Part shown: piece by piece, positions 11,086 to 22,439 of the stretch
How positions within the stretch are numbered: the first letter of the stretch is position 1
How the letters are laid out: each line of letters opens with the position of its first letter
Assembly (NCBI RefSeq): GCF_042477335.2
Contig: NC_091247.1
Span: forward strand, 3,866,501 to 3,930,500
DNA length: 64,000 bases
Reading direction: 5' to 3'
DNA from: Ovis canadensis
Lineage: Eukaryota > Chordata > Mammalia > Artiodactyla > Bovidae
The notes under the pieces: generated by a model
The model's input: the letters and a program-made list of their open reading frames with translations, nothing else
Database searches by the model: none
Told to the model about the DNA's origin: nothing
Translations under genes and position numbers: made by a program

Positions 11086-11415
11086 CCTGAGAGTTGTGGT
11101 AAATTTGTTCTTTTCAGGGCCCGTGCTCATGTAAATGAGACACAGACTCTCACGTTCTGTGTTCAGGTAGGAAATCTGGCCGGGTTATTGGTCCATTTTG
11201 GGCAGGAAAAGCAAGAAGGGCCGGCCAGCCTTCTCAGGCTCTCTCTAGGAAACAGAGACGGTCACCTTTCACAGACCGTATATTCACTTCAGTATCTTTA
11301 CACTGGGCCACACGCTGAGACAGCTGCTCAGAACCCCTGGTATTTGAATTTGGAAGTGCTTTCACATGGCATAGTGACAACCTACGGAATTCCGGTGTTT
11401 TAAAAAATAGCATTT

Positions 11416-11606
11416 TGATGGCTCGGAAGGCGGAGAATCTGCCGGTAGTGCAGGGACCATAGGAGATGCAGGTTCAGTCCCTACCCGGGCGTAGGAAATG
11501 ACAACCCACTCCAGTATTCTCCCCTGAAAAAGTCCTACGGACAGAGGAACCCGGAGGGCAACAGTCCACGGGGTTGCAAAGAGTCAGACGCAGCTGGGCA
11601 CAACAG
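11416..11606 (+). mobile_element. Bov-tA-type SINE, diverged
   Basis: Sense-oriented: a head with GAGAATCTGCC, then CAACCCACTCCAGTATTCTC and a tail GTTGCAAAGAGTCAGACGCA. Downstream of the RALGDS poly(A) site. Confidence 0.75.
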
Positions 11607-12066
11607 AAAGTGATGGAGTGAGGGGCAGTCTCTCCATGGAAACAACGATTGAGCTGGGGGAAAGCTATCAGAATCAACAGTTTGGGGGCTCAGGAATGTT
11701 ATCAGGCACAACACCCAGGAGAGTGCTTGAAGGAAGGCGATGCTGCTGAACCTCAGCTGTTATGGAACTCTGTGCCAGGTCACACACGCTGACCCCTGAA
11801 TAAAGGGGCCAGAGGAGGCAGTGACTACACACAGCAAGGAATACCGGTCTTGCAAGAACAGCTGGGGAAAGTGACCGCAGAAATAGAAAACAGTAGCCCT
11901 CAGGCAACAAATGCAAATCCTGACGAGGGGAAGAATCTGATTTCCAGAGCTGCCAAGTTATAACACTCAGCATGCAGTTCTCAACAGATCACAGACCACA
12001 TCAAGAAACCGAAAGTAGGGCTTGTTCACAGGAAAAAGGGAATTTGACAGAAACTATACCTGAGGA

Positions 12067-12906
12067 CTGGAAGAAACACAAGCTGGAATCAAGATTGCCG
12101 GGAGAAATATCAATCACCTCAGATATGCAGATGACACCACCCTTATGGCAGAAAGTGAAGAGGAACTAAAAAGCCTCTTGATGAAAGTAAAAGAGGAGAG
12201 TGAAAAAGTTGGCTTTAAAGCTCAACATTCAGAAAACAAAGATCATGGCATCTGGTCCCATCACTTCATGGGAAATAGATGGGGAAACAGTGGAAATAGT
12301 GTCAGACTTTATTTTTGGGGGCTCCCAAATCACTGCAGATGGTGACTGCAGCCATGAAATTAAAAGGTGCTTACTCCTTGGAAGAGAAGTTATAACCAAC
12401 CTAGATAGCATATTCAAAAGCAGAGACATTACTTTGCCAGCAAAGGTCTGTCTAGTCAAGGCTATGGTTTTTCCTGTGGTCATGTATGGATGTGAGAGTT
12501 GGACTGTGAAGAAGGCTGAACGCCAAAGAACTGATGTTTTGAACTGTGGTGTTGGAGAAGACTCTTGAGAGTCCCTTGGACTGCAAGGAGATCCAACCAG
12601 TCCATTCTGAAGGAGATCAGCCCTGGGATTTCTTTGGAAGGAATGATGCTAAAGCTGAAGCTCCAATACTTTGGCCACCTCATGCGAAGAGTTGACTCAT
12701 TGGAAAAGACTCTCATGCTGGAAGGGATTGGGGGCAGGAGGAGAAGGGGCCGACAGAGGATGAGATGGCTGGATGGCATCACGGACTCGATGAACTTGAG
12801 TCTGAGTGAACTCCGGGAGTTGGTGATGGACAGGGAGGCCTGCCGTGCTGCGATTCATGGGATTGCAAAGAGTCAGACGTGACTGAGCGACTGAACTGAA
12901 CTGATG
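12067..12906 (+). mobile_element. BovB (RTE) LINE, 5'-truncated
   Basis: Carries the last part of the reverse transcriptase ORF and the BovB 3' end with its CTGAACTGAACTGA tail. It is flanked by an 11-bp direct repeat, ATACCTGAGGA, at 12056-12066 and 12907-12917, so both edges are exact. The ORF is broken by frameshifts. Confidence 0.92.
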
Positions 12907-13061
12907 ATACCTGAGGAGGCTCAGATATTAAAATAATCACAGACATTGAGTGAACTTTCTTAAATATGCTCAGCTGAAAGAAACCATAGACAAGAAACTA
13001 AAGGTTATCAAGAGGACAATGTAAGAATATGTGGGGATTTAGTAAAAAGGTAGAAATGATA

Positions 13062-13405
13062 GGGACTTCCCTGGTGGTACAGTGGGTAACAGTCCGCCTG
13101 CCGATGCAGAGGACACAGGTTTGATCCCTGACCCAGGAAGCTCCCATGTGCTGCGGAGCAACCAAGTTCATGTGCCACAACTGCCGAGGCCATGCTCTGG
13201 AGCCCACAAGTCGCAACCACAGAGCCTGTGTGCCGAAACCCCCGTGCCCCAGTGGTGAAGCCCACACTCCTAGAGTCTGTGCTCGGCAAAGGGCGCAGCC
13301 GCTGCAGTGGGTGGCTCAAGCCCCGCAGCGGACAGGAACCCAAGCTCTCCACAGCGGGAGAAAGGCCCGAGCAAGCGAAGAAGGCCCGGTGCAGCCAAAA
13401 ATTAA
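13062..13405 (+). mobile_element. CHR-type tRNA-derived SINE
   Basis: Begins GGGACTTCCCTGGTGGTACA, then the B-box-like GGTTTGATCCCTGACC and the long CHR body with GCAGCCAAAAATTAAAT at the end. Inserted in the old L1. Confidence 0.85.
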
Positions 13406-13477
13406 ATGCATGCAATTTTACAGTAGAAATTCCAAAGAGAAACCAGATGGAGATTCTGGAGCTGAAAAGTACAGTAA

Positions 13478-13583
13478 CTGAAGGAGATCGGCCCTGGGGT
13501 TTCTTTGGAAGGAATGATGCTAAAGCTGAAACTTCAGTACTTTGACCACCTCATGCGAAGAGTTGACTCATTGGAAAAGACTC
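13478..13583 (+). mobile_element. Internal BovB splinter lacking both ends
   Basis: Closely matches bases about 12605-12711 of the nearby BovB copy, starting CTGAAGGAGATC and ending GGAAAAGACTC, with L1 sequence on both sides. It has no BovB 3' tail and no visible target duplication. Confidence 0.8.
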
Positions 13584-13673
13584 ACTAGAGGGGTTCACTG
13601 GCAGATTTGAGCAGGCAGAAGAAAGAATCCGTGAACTTGAAGTCAACAACTCGTGACCAGAGAAGAATTCATA

Positions 13674-13794
13674 TATTTTTTGTTACCTGAACATTTATTG
13701 ACCAGAGACATTTCAGTACACACTTACATGACAAGTCGCCGGCCAAGGGTGTTCATTTCGGCAAAAATTGCCTGGTCAGTAATGTCTTACCGCA
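13674..13794 (-). pseudogene. Possible processed-pseudogene 3' end, parent unknown
   Basis: Read on the minus strand, a short open stretch ends in a stop, then AATAAA at about 13695-13700 and a run of A at 13674-13679: the layout of a reverse-transcribed mRNA tail. It interrupts L1 ORF1-like sequence. One minus-strand frame reads TDQAIFAEMNTLGRRLVM before a stop, but I do not recognise the parent gene and the frame is uncertain. Confidence 0.4.
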
Positions 13795-14175
13795 ATTGAA
13801 GTTATTCTGTCTGAGGAGCAGAAAGGAGAAAGGGGGAAGAAAATTGAACGGACTCAAGGGACTTTGGCAACGCCATCAAATGTAACAACATATGCATAAT
13901 GAGAGTCCCAGAATAAGAGATTATTTGAAGAAATAACGGCTGAAAACATCTCAGATTTAATGAAAGACGTAAATCTACGCACTAAGAAGCTCAGTGAACT
14001 CCAAGCAAGATAAACTCAGCCACGCAAAACATATCACAACACAGTTGTTGAAAGACAAAGAGGAGATCTTGAAAGCAGCAAGAAAGAAAACAGTCCTGTG
14101 GAAGGACTGTCCCCAGTAAGATTAACAGCTGATATTTTTTCATCAGAAACCATGGCAACCAGGTGGCAGTGAAAT

Positions 14176-14579
14176 TGTTGGGGTCCTTTAATGGACTGGA
14201 ACCTGGCGGTCCGGAGTCGACAGTAAGAAAGTGAAAGAGAGAGAGAGAAAGAAAGACACGGGGACCCAAGCTCTGATGGAGCAGAGGTATTTTATTAGCA
14301 GAAATGCAGGCATATATCTTTAGTAAGATGATTACTCAGCTGTTACACAGGATGAAATATAGCCACAATATGGATAGTCTAATACATACAAGATAGCTGA
14401 TGCTGAAAAGAGTCATTGAAGGGAGTTACTGAAAGGAATCCAAGTAGATACTGTTTCTCATGATCTCAGTCCGGAGAGCTGCGTGCAGCTCTACTTGTTC
14501 TTGGAATAGGAACTGATAAGGAACAGATAATTTATAAGAAACAGCACATAGGAATCCTCCTGTTAAACATTCCCTGACA
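14176..14579 (-). repeat. 3' LTR of the provirus
   Basis: 404 bp, preceded on the minus strand by a polypurine tract at 14580-14590. Contains AATAAA at 14291-14296 (minus strand) and a GA-rich run near its 3' end. Confidence 0.9.
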
Positions 14580-14590
14580 TTTCCCCCTTA
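14580..14590 (-). other. Polypurine tract
   Basis: The minus strand reads TAAGGGGGAAA directly before the 3' LTR, the usual start point for plus-strand DNA synthesis in retroviruses. Confidence 0.75.
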
Positions 14591-14599
14591 TTTATTTAT

Positions 14600-16495
14600 A
14601 ATTGTAAAAACAGTTCTGACCATTTGAGTTTGTTTAGTTTTAACAATCTTTGCATGAAGGCAATGGTAAACGACAAATATAATTGTCAAGACAATCACCA
14701 AAATTACAGTTCCAGACCCGATGCTATGAGTAATGTTTTGAAACCATCCTCATGGGTCTAGCCTAGATAATTGATCAGCTAGTTGTTCAGCTAAAGTTTT
14801 CAAATTAGTGGAAGAGGACAGATTTTTAGAAGAGGTTTCAGATATTTCTCTTTGTAAGCATTGTACATTCAGAGAGGCATTATCATGTATGTTTTGTAAA
14901 TGAGATTTGATTTCTTCCCAGCCGTAGGCACTATTATTGAATTGAACAGGAGTAACACAAAATTGAGTCGAACTCTGATCACATTTTACATCACCTGTTT
15001 TTGTACATCTATTAATTGATCTCCAACCCATTTGATGGCTGTTTTTAGTTCCTGTATTTCATCTTGAATACCCTCATCTGTTGGAGCCTGAGAGGCCCAC
15101 ATAGTATGAGCATCTTTAGTCCAATTTTGGATAAAATTATGTGTTTGGATTTAGGTTTGTAAAGCAACGCCAGTGACGGCAGCAGTGGTGCAAATAGTTA
15201 TTAATCCCAAAATGCCAAGAACCAGCCATCCAACGAATCGTTTAGATCACCGGAGCAGTTTAGTAAGTAACTTGGAAGCAAGTCCAGCCGTGGGGCCTTC
15301 TTCCCAGGGCCGCTGGAGATTTATTGGTAACCACAGACTACGTCGAGATTGAAGAATCAAAAGGGAATCATTTCTTAAGGAAACAGAAGAGTTAAGTATA
15401 TAATTTGCAATTTATACAAGTTACAGAACGTAAAGTCTTATTGAATTGTAAGCTTCCTATAGCTAGAACAAAAGGGAGTGGAACATAGGCATGTATAAGA
15501 TATGATTGATTATAGCGGAAGAAATAATGACGACGATTGGTCCCTGTGAAATGTCCGGGCCGAGTCCCAAGTTCTTTGGTGCTCGCAACAAGTTTCCAGG
15601 TGTCCCATTGTTCAGGCCCAATCTGTTTATCAAGGACGATTCGAGGATGAGGGGGGCCATTCCACCATCAAGCCACCCAAGAAGTCCTCTGTCACGGTAA
15701 TGGTCCATTGTAGTGTTAGTAACCTTCTACGCTATTTGAGTAGCATAATCACACACAGTGCTGTTAATATCATCTGAGCAGTTAGATAACCACATACCAT
15801 GGGGTCCCCAATCGACAACTGTATGATTAGCCACAAACATTAATTTTCCTGATTTGGCCTGACATTTGTCCCAACAAACAGGAGTATATTTAAAGTTCTC
15901 ATTAGTAAACCCTCTGCATAGTGTTCTTCTTTCCCTAATTCTTTCCCTAAAGTTTCAGTAGTATAAACATGGTTCACGGACAAAGAAAGGGCAGTAGATA
16001 ATCCAAGCAATGTGTGGAAGTTCCTTTTTGGAGGCAGGACGAAAGCCCATGTTTGTCGACTGACATGAATACATCGTTTTGTTGGGCCCATGCATAAAGG
16101 AAGGATTTCGTAGCCTACAGAAACGTTAATTAGTCTTCCTTCTTCCTCAGGATGAGAGGGGCCCTCCAAGCTCCAAGGAGCAGGCGTATATGTTGAGTCA
16201 TGAGTGGATATGATTGGTCCTCTATCTGTCCATTCTATAACCTGCAATAAAAGGGAGGGGGGTTAGGTATATAAGCCCAATAAGTGTGATCAATCACATC
16301 AGCCTGAGCGGGGGGAGCAAAAGCAAGCAAAGCAAGCATAGCGACAAAAATATTTTCAGGATTCTGAGGCATTCCCTGTTGAGAAATCAGATTTTCGGCT
16401 TGATTAGTAAGGGTTTTTATCTGTCCCCAAGTAGGGAGATCATAAGGTCGAGGACATGGAGTGCAGCGTTTTTTGGAAATTTTTAAAGTCGCCAT
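14600..16495 (-). pseudogene. Provirus env remnant
   Basis: Starts near 16495 with a leader region and the WAYIPNPP motif shared by HERV-K- and JSRV-type envelopes. Surface-subunit segments lie at 15840-16247 and around 15460-15710 in other frames. A transmembrane-subunit heptad region lies at 14750-15031. Several frameshifts and stops make it non-functional. Confidence 0.75.
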
Positions 16496-16820
16496 GGCTT
16501 GTATGGAATTTCTTCCTCTTGGGGTTTTTGTTGTTTCGTCTCTAGTTTGAACGCCGGGGGCCCCCTTAGGTCAAATCTTCCAAAGAGGAAGCCATGTGAG
16601 TCCGTTGGATCCACCTGCAGAAATACAAGCATACCCCTTTCCCTGAAAGATTAGTTTCCTAGATTTCCATTGATTAGTTAACCCGTCTTGATACCAAATG
16701 GGCAAAGGAAGGGAGGTGTCCTGCATTGTCTTGAAATGTTTTTCTGCTTTTGTCAAAATATCTCCTTGCGGTACGTTTAAAAAATTTAAAACAAATAAAG
16801 CTATATTAACAATAGTTATA

Positions 16821-16953
16821 TGGAGAAGGAAATGGCAGCCCACTCCATTATTCCTGCCTGGAGAATCCCAGGGACAGAGGAGCCTGGTGGGCTGCCGTCT
16901 GTGGGGTCGCACAGAGTCAGACATGACCGAAGCGACTTAGCAGCAGCAGCAAG
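16821..16953 (+). mobile_element. Bov-tA-type SINE inserted near the provirus env/pol junction
   Basis: Sense copy: GAGAAGGAAATGGCAGCCCA at the start, GGGGTCGCACAGAGTCAGAC, and the (AGC)n-like tail GCGACTTAGCAGCAGCAGC. The sequence beyond it to about 17095 resembles a second, decayed antisense SINE. Confidence 0.8.
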
Positions 16954-17584
16954 TCTCCCGTATTAGCAGTTGAGTTCTTTACCACTAGTGCCACTGAGGA
17001 AGCCCTCCTTCCAAGTGTTGTTCAGGTGCTCACTTGTGTCTCTTTGTGACCCCATGGAGGGCAACGTGCCAGGCCTCCGTGTCCTTCACCATCTAGTATA
17101 CTCTAAGATAATTTTATTAAAATTGTACTGAAATTAAAAAAAAACAAACAATAGTTATAGGCTTAAAAAATATATTGTGTTAGAATCTAGTAAAGTCTGC
17201 TCTGGGTAAGGAAGATGAACATGTTCCTGGGCTTTCCCCCGTATTTAATTTTTCATTTGTAGTTTTAGTGTGTAATGTGTTTGTTTAATTATGTCTTGTG
17301 TTTGTGGATTATAAGGAATATCTACAATCTGTTTAATAGAGAATGAATATAAAAATTTTTTGAACTGCTTAGAAATATAGGCAGCGCCATTGTCTGTTTT
17401 TATAGAATTAGGTGTTCTCATTATTGCAAAGTAAGCTAACAGGTGGGTTATAACATACCGTGTAGTTTCACCTCGGAGAGGTGTGGCCCATTTACAAGAA
17501 GAATTTGTATCGACATGGAAGAAGGAAGAGGAAGAAAATTCAGGGCAATGAGTTACATCCATGTGCCATAAAATTCTCTCTCAT

Positions 17585-18110
17585 TTGTTATAAACCTTTT
17601 TTATATTTTGGTATTTATCATTTTATTTGTTATACCTTATACCTTTTTATTAAAAATATACATCTTATTTTTCTTTAGCAACCATGAAGTGTCTTGTATA
17701 TGAGCATTTTATAGATTGGTGAATATGTTTATTATATATTTATTTTAATAAATATATTATATAAAAATATAGTATATGTTATATAATATATTTATTAATA
17801 GTCTAAAATCTCTGTAAGAAAAACTTTCTGTAAGAGGAAGTTAATGTTCAGTAGTTAATGTTTTAAAATCTTATTTTATTTGGAAATGACCTAGCTATTT
17901 AATAAACTTTTATTATTTAGTTTAGTACAATTCTAAAAATTTAAGTTACCCTAATCCTAAGAGATTATTTTAGATTATAATAATAGATTATTTTATTAAA
18001 ATATAATTATTTTTAATAGAGTTTATCTAAAGTTTTCATCTCATTTATATGTTTATATATATATAAAGAGTTACCCTTTTGTTGACAAATTTAGTTTACC
18101 TTAGGTGAAT
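17585..18110. other. Very AT-rich stretch inside the provirus
   Basis: About 520 bases almost without G or C, with alternating AT and self-complementary ATATATTTATTTTAATAAATATAT-like runs around 17735-17800. No gene or named repeat is recognised. It replaces the middle of pol. Confidence 0.6.
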
Positions 18111-18113
18111 AGG

Positions 18114-18317
18114 TGAAGTCGCTCAGTCGTGTCCGACTCTTTGCGACCCCATAGATTGTAGCCTACCAGGCTCCTCCGTCCATGAGATTTTCCAGGCAAG
18201 AGTATTGGAGTGGGTTGCCATTTCCTTCTCCAGAGGATCTTCCCAACCCAGGGATCGAACCCGGGTCTCCCACATTGTAGGCAGATGCTTTACCACCTGA
18301 GCCACCAGGGAAGCCTT
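18114..18317 (-). mobile_element. Bov-tA-type SINE
   Basis: Antisense copy with GTCGTGTCCGACTCTTTGCG and CTTTACCACCTGAGCCACCA. Inside the pol region of the provirus. Confidence 0.88.
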
Positions 18318-18357
18318 AAGTTTACCTTAAACCTAGGCATAATAAAAGTATTACATA

Positions 18358-18888
18358 ATATTGATGACTCTGCGACCCTGTGAATCGCAGCACGCCAGGT
18401 CACCCTGTCCATCACCAACTCCCAGAGTTTACTCAAACTCATGTGTATCGAGTCGGTGATGCCATCCAGCCATCTCATCCTCTGTCGGCCCCTTCTCCTC
18501 CTGCCCCCAATCCCTCCCAGCATCAGGGTCTTTTCCAACGAGTCAACTCTTCACATGAGGTGGCCAAAGTATTAGAGTTTCAGCTTTAGCATCATTCCTT
18601 CCAAAGAACACCCAGGACTGATCTCCTTTCAGATGGACTGGTTGGATCTCCTTGCAGTCCAAGGGACTCTCAAGAGTCTTCTCTAACACCACAGTTCAAA
18701 AGCATCAATTCTTTGGTGCTCAGCTTTCTTCGCAGTCTAACTCTCACATCCACACATGACCACTGGAAAAACCATAGCATTGACTAGATGGACCTTTGTT
18801 GGCAAAGTAATGTCTCTGCTTTTCAATATGCTATCTAGGTTGGTCATAACTTTCCTTCCAAAGAGTAAGCATCTTTTAATTTCATGGC
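18358..18888 (-). mobile_element. BovB 3' fragment, antisense
   Basis: Matches the reverse complement of the last part of BovB, from the 3' end (CTCTGCGACCCTGTGAATCG) up to the RT ORF end (CAAAGAGTAAGCATCTTTTA). Lies within provirus pol. Confidence 0.88.
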
Positions 18889-19142
18889 TAAAGGGTGTAA
18901 AGGTATATTTAAAAAGCAATCTTGTAAATCATTAATAATAATGTGCCAATTTTGAGGAATAGTAGTAGGTGATGGGATCCCTGGTTGTAATGCACCCATG
19001 GGTTTCATAGATGCGTTAATTTTTCTAAGGTCTGTTAAGAGATGCTATTTGTTAGATTTCTTTTTACAACACAAATAGAGTTCCAAGGAGAGTAAGATTC
19101 CTCAATATATTTTAATTCTAATTGTGTGTCTATAAGTTCTTT

Positions 19143-19799
19143 CAGTTAAGTTCAGTCACTCAGTCATGTCCGACTCTGCAACCCCATGAATCGCAGCATG
19201 CCGGGCCTCCCTGTCCATCACCAACTCCCAGAGTTTACTCAAATTCATGTGCTTTGAGTCGGTGATGCCATCCAGCCATCTCATCCTCTGTCGGCCCCTT
19301 CTCCTCCTGCCCCCAATCCCTCCCAGCATCAGGGTCTTTTTCAATGAGTCAACTCTTTGCATGAGGTGGCTAAAGTATTGGAGCTTCAGCTTTAGCATCA
19401 GTCCTTTCAAAGAACACCCAGGACTGATCTCCTTTAGAATGGACTGGTTGGGTCTCCTTGCAGTCCAAGGGACTCTCAAGAGTCTTCTCCAACACCACAG
19501 TTCAAAAGCATCAATTCTTTGGTGCTCAGCTTTCTGCGCAGTCCAACTCTCACGTCCATACATGACTACTGGAAAAACCATAGCCTTGACTAGACGGACC
19601 TTTGCTGGCAAAGTAATGTCTCTGCTTTTGAATATGCTATTTAGGTTGGTCATAACTTTCCTTCCAAGGAGTAAGCGTCTTTTAATTTCATGGCTGCAAT
19701 CACCATCTGCAATGATTTTGGAGCCCCCCAAAATAAAGTCTGACACTGTTTCCACTGTTTCCCCATCTATTTCCCATGAAGTGATGGGACCAGATGTTC
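19143..19799 (-). mobile_element. BovB 3' fragment, antisense
   Basis: Second antisense BovB piece, starting at the 3' tail (CAGTTAAGTTCAGTCACTCA) and ending at GATGGGACCAGATG. A 199-codon minus-strand stretch of the BovB polyprotein end stays open, but no start or host role is implied. Confidence 0.9.
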
Positions 19800-19861
19800 T
19801 TTAGTAGCCTGTAATTTTTCTTTCATAAGGGGCCATTGCTCTAAATAGGCTCGTCATTCTT

Positions 19862-20640
19862 CTAAGTTATTTTAATAATTGCTTTGTTTGTTAAATGAGC
19901 AGTGGCCCCTAGAAAAATGTGGAGTGTATATCTGAGTTTGCCATTGCATAGGAAGTCCTTTACTGTTAAATTAAGGGGTGCATCTATCACATAAAGTCTT
20001 AACGTTGTAGGCTGGCCTTTTGGTCCTTCATATGGGTAGATTTGAACATTTTGATAAATTTCTTGTACTTTGGTTTGAGAAATTTCTGCAATTTGGCGAG
20101 AGATTTTTTGTATAGGCCGGGATTTGGGCCATAAATGTTTGGAAATAATAGTAATATTAGATCCAGTGTCGAGGAGACCAGAAAATCTTTTACCATTAAT
20201 TTTGATATCTATATTTGGTCGGGCATATTCAGATACCAGTGATGTCCCTAAGGATTGTTTTTGATCTGTACTGCTGAATCTGCCTGTGTGTACATCATTA
20301 GAGGAGTTAATAGAAATGTAAGGCAAAAGAAGTCACTGAGCAATTTTGTCCCCCTTTCTGAATTGCCATAGAATCTGAGATGACATCATGGTTTGAATCT
20401 TTCCTTTATAATCTGAATTAATTACTTCAGGGCGAACAGCAATTTCTTTAGAGGTCAAAATAGATTGGCCAAGTAAAAGACCGATGGTTTGTAGGGTCAG
20501 GGGCCCCAAAAGTCCGGTAGGTATTCTAGAAGGGACTGCTTGAGGGTAAAGGAAAAAATCATTTAGGGCTGGTATATCGTCGGCAGCACTGCCGGATGTT
20601 GAGGGTTTGAGGGAAAAGATAGAATCTGCCCCCGGTTTTT
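19862..20640 (-). pseudogene. Provirus dUTPase and protease remnant
   Basis: The dUTPase core (20333-20640) ends in the conserved GDKIAQ motif. The aspartic protease (19862-20326) keeps the active-site triad in LLDTGSN and a flap-like segment. dUTPase beside protease is characteristic of betaretroviruses. A stop just after GDKIAQ breaks the frame between them. Confidence 0.8.
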
Positions 20641-20699
20641 GTTGTAGGGTTCCTGGGGGCATCCCCTGTTTGGAGTTTCCTGGAATAGGTTTTCCTTCA

Positions 20700-22330
20700 A
20701 TATCAAATTTAGATTTACAATCTTTGGCCCAATGCATTCCTCTGCGTCAGCGAGGGCAGATTCTTGGAGGTTTTTTATTAGCCTTCTTAAGTGGTTTTTA
20801 TCTCCACATGTAAAGCATCCTTCATTTCCCTTTCTAAAGGCAATAGCCATTGTCTCAGCTAGCATTTGCATCTGAGATTCTGATCCTAGATTGCGACACG
20901 CCTTCAAATAATCAATAATAGTCCCAGTCTCACGAAGTGGAGCATAGCTGTTTGATATTCCTGATTTGCATTCACGTAAGCAAGTGATTTCTCTAGCTGT
21001 TTTTTTGGCTTCTTCTCCGATTACAGTACGGGAAATAGCAGTTTCTAATCTAGCTAAAAAACCAACATAACTTTTATTGCTGCTGCTGCTGCTGCTGCTA
21101 AGTCGCTTCAGTCGTGTCTGACTCTGTGCGACCCCACGGACTGCAGCCCACCAGGCTCCGCCGTCCCTGGGATTCTCCGGGCAAGAACACTGGAGTGGGT
21201 TGCCATTTCCTTCTCCGAAGCAGGAAAGTGAAAACCAGCATAACTTTCATTAGGTCTTTGTGATACTTTAGTGTAGCTACCTGTAGGCTCTCCTTGAGGA
21301 GTAATTCGATCCCAAGCTTGAAGGGCCACTGTTTTTAATTGTTCATATAATAAGGGAGGGCATTGTATTTGAGCTTCTTTGGTATCAAATTGCTTGGCGC
21401 CAGGTAACGTTTCAAAAGTAATTTGGTTTTGGGGAGTGGCAGCTCGAGCATTCTTGTTAGCATGATCTCTGGCTTTATCATGAAACCACATGGTCCATTG
21501 AAGATATTCTCCTGGCTTAAGGGGAGCTTTTATTAAAGTTCGCCAATCATAGGGAGTAACGTTTCCAATAGAAGATGCCACAGCATTTAGAAGCTCTTTA
21601 GTAAAAGGCGAATGTGGGCCATACATAATTATAGCCCTTTTCATTTGTTGCGTGTAAAGAAGATTAATACTGTCATATTGAGGTATTATGTGTCCTTGAG
21701 CATCAGGATTTCTTAAAACTGGAAAGGCAGAGAAACCATCGACTTCAGAGATTTCTGATTGCAAAGAGCCTCTGCCGTGGAGGAGAGTAAGTGCTGATTT
21801 TTTGGCAAATATGAGTCTGTGTTGAGGACTTACTGTTATCTAAAAAAGTATTGCCGGTTTTGGTGTCAAAAGGTGTCTCAGGAGAGTTGTTATCAGAACT
21901 ATTAGGTTCTAGCAAAGAAGAGACTTTTGGAGTTGTGCTTGTTGGCAGAGGAGGAGAATTTGGAGTAGCCAGGATAGGATTAGTGAGAAAATTTTGAAAT
22001 ATTTTATGTTGTTTTAATTGGGCTTTTTGTAAAGTTTTATCATTTAAATTATATTCATGTAATAGGTGTTCTATCTGTTGTTGAATATTGAGAGGGTTAG
22101 AATTTACCTTGAAATGGCAGAATTACAGCTTTAATGAGAGCCCATAGGGGCCAGAAATCAACTGGAATATTTTTTCCCTGTTTGGTGTCTCGTTCAACAT
22201 TTCCTTTGACCTGGTGCCAAATTTCTAAATCAAAATTGACCACTGTTTGAAAGCAAGTCTCTATTCATTGGCACGAAACCAAGAGTCCCTGAGCTTAAAC
22301 AAATGGTGAAGTAAGCAGAGAAATGATGGG
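20700..22330 (-). pseudogene. Provirus gag remnant
   Basis: The matrix-like part (about 22100-22330) is broken. The best preserved part is capsid (21240-21764), with a region around the LQWTMWFHDKARDHA motif. Two zinc knuckles follow: one with CFTCGDKNH at about 20795-20825 and a second, damaged, near 20735. A SINE interrupts the frame at 21078-21236. Defective. Confidence 0.8.
21078..21236 (-). mobile_element. Bov-tA-type SINE in gag, with target duplication
   Basis: Antisense copy beginning with the (TGC)n run at 21080. About 17 bp resembling AAACCAACATAACTTT is repeated on both sides (about 21058-21075 and 21232-21249), showing insertion by L1-type retrotransposition after the provirus was in place. 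Confidence 0.88.
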
Positions 22331-22419
22331 GCTTTCCAGCCGCTTGACCCGTGTCTTAGTACTTAACGACCTCAATAGGTCGGTGAGTCACTCCGGCCAA
22401 AATGCCACGTATGCCAGGG

Positions 22420-22437
22420 TCCTGTTTCTGGGTGCCA
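22420..22437 (-). other. Primer-binding site (tRNA-Lys-like)
   Basis: Two bases inside the 5' LTR edge the minus strand reads TGGCACCCAGAAACAGG, close to the TGGCGCCC start of lysine-tRNA primer sites used by betaretroviruses. It is diverged, so the tRNA assignment is tentative. Confidence 0.6.
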
Positions 22438-22439
22438 CT

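Larger units (their letters stand above)
17200..19861 (-). pseudogene. Provirus pol remnants (RT fragments and integrase core)
   Basis: Reverse transcriptase survives only as short pieces at about 19800-19861 and 18915-19142, with two antisense BovB fragments and a SINE between and below them. The integrase core (17245-17562) is readable, with the MDVTH start and KTDNGAAY. The palm, RNase H and integrase zinc-binding parts are absent. The AT-rich stretch at 17585-18110 occupies the place where they should be. Confidence 0.75.
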
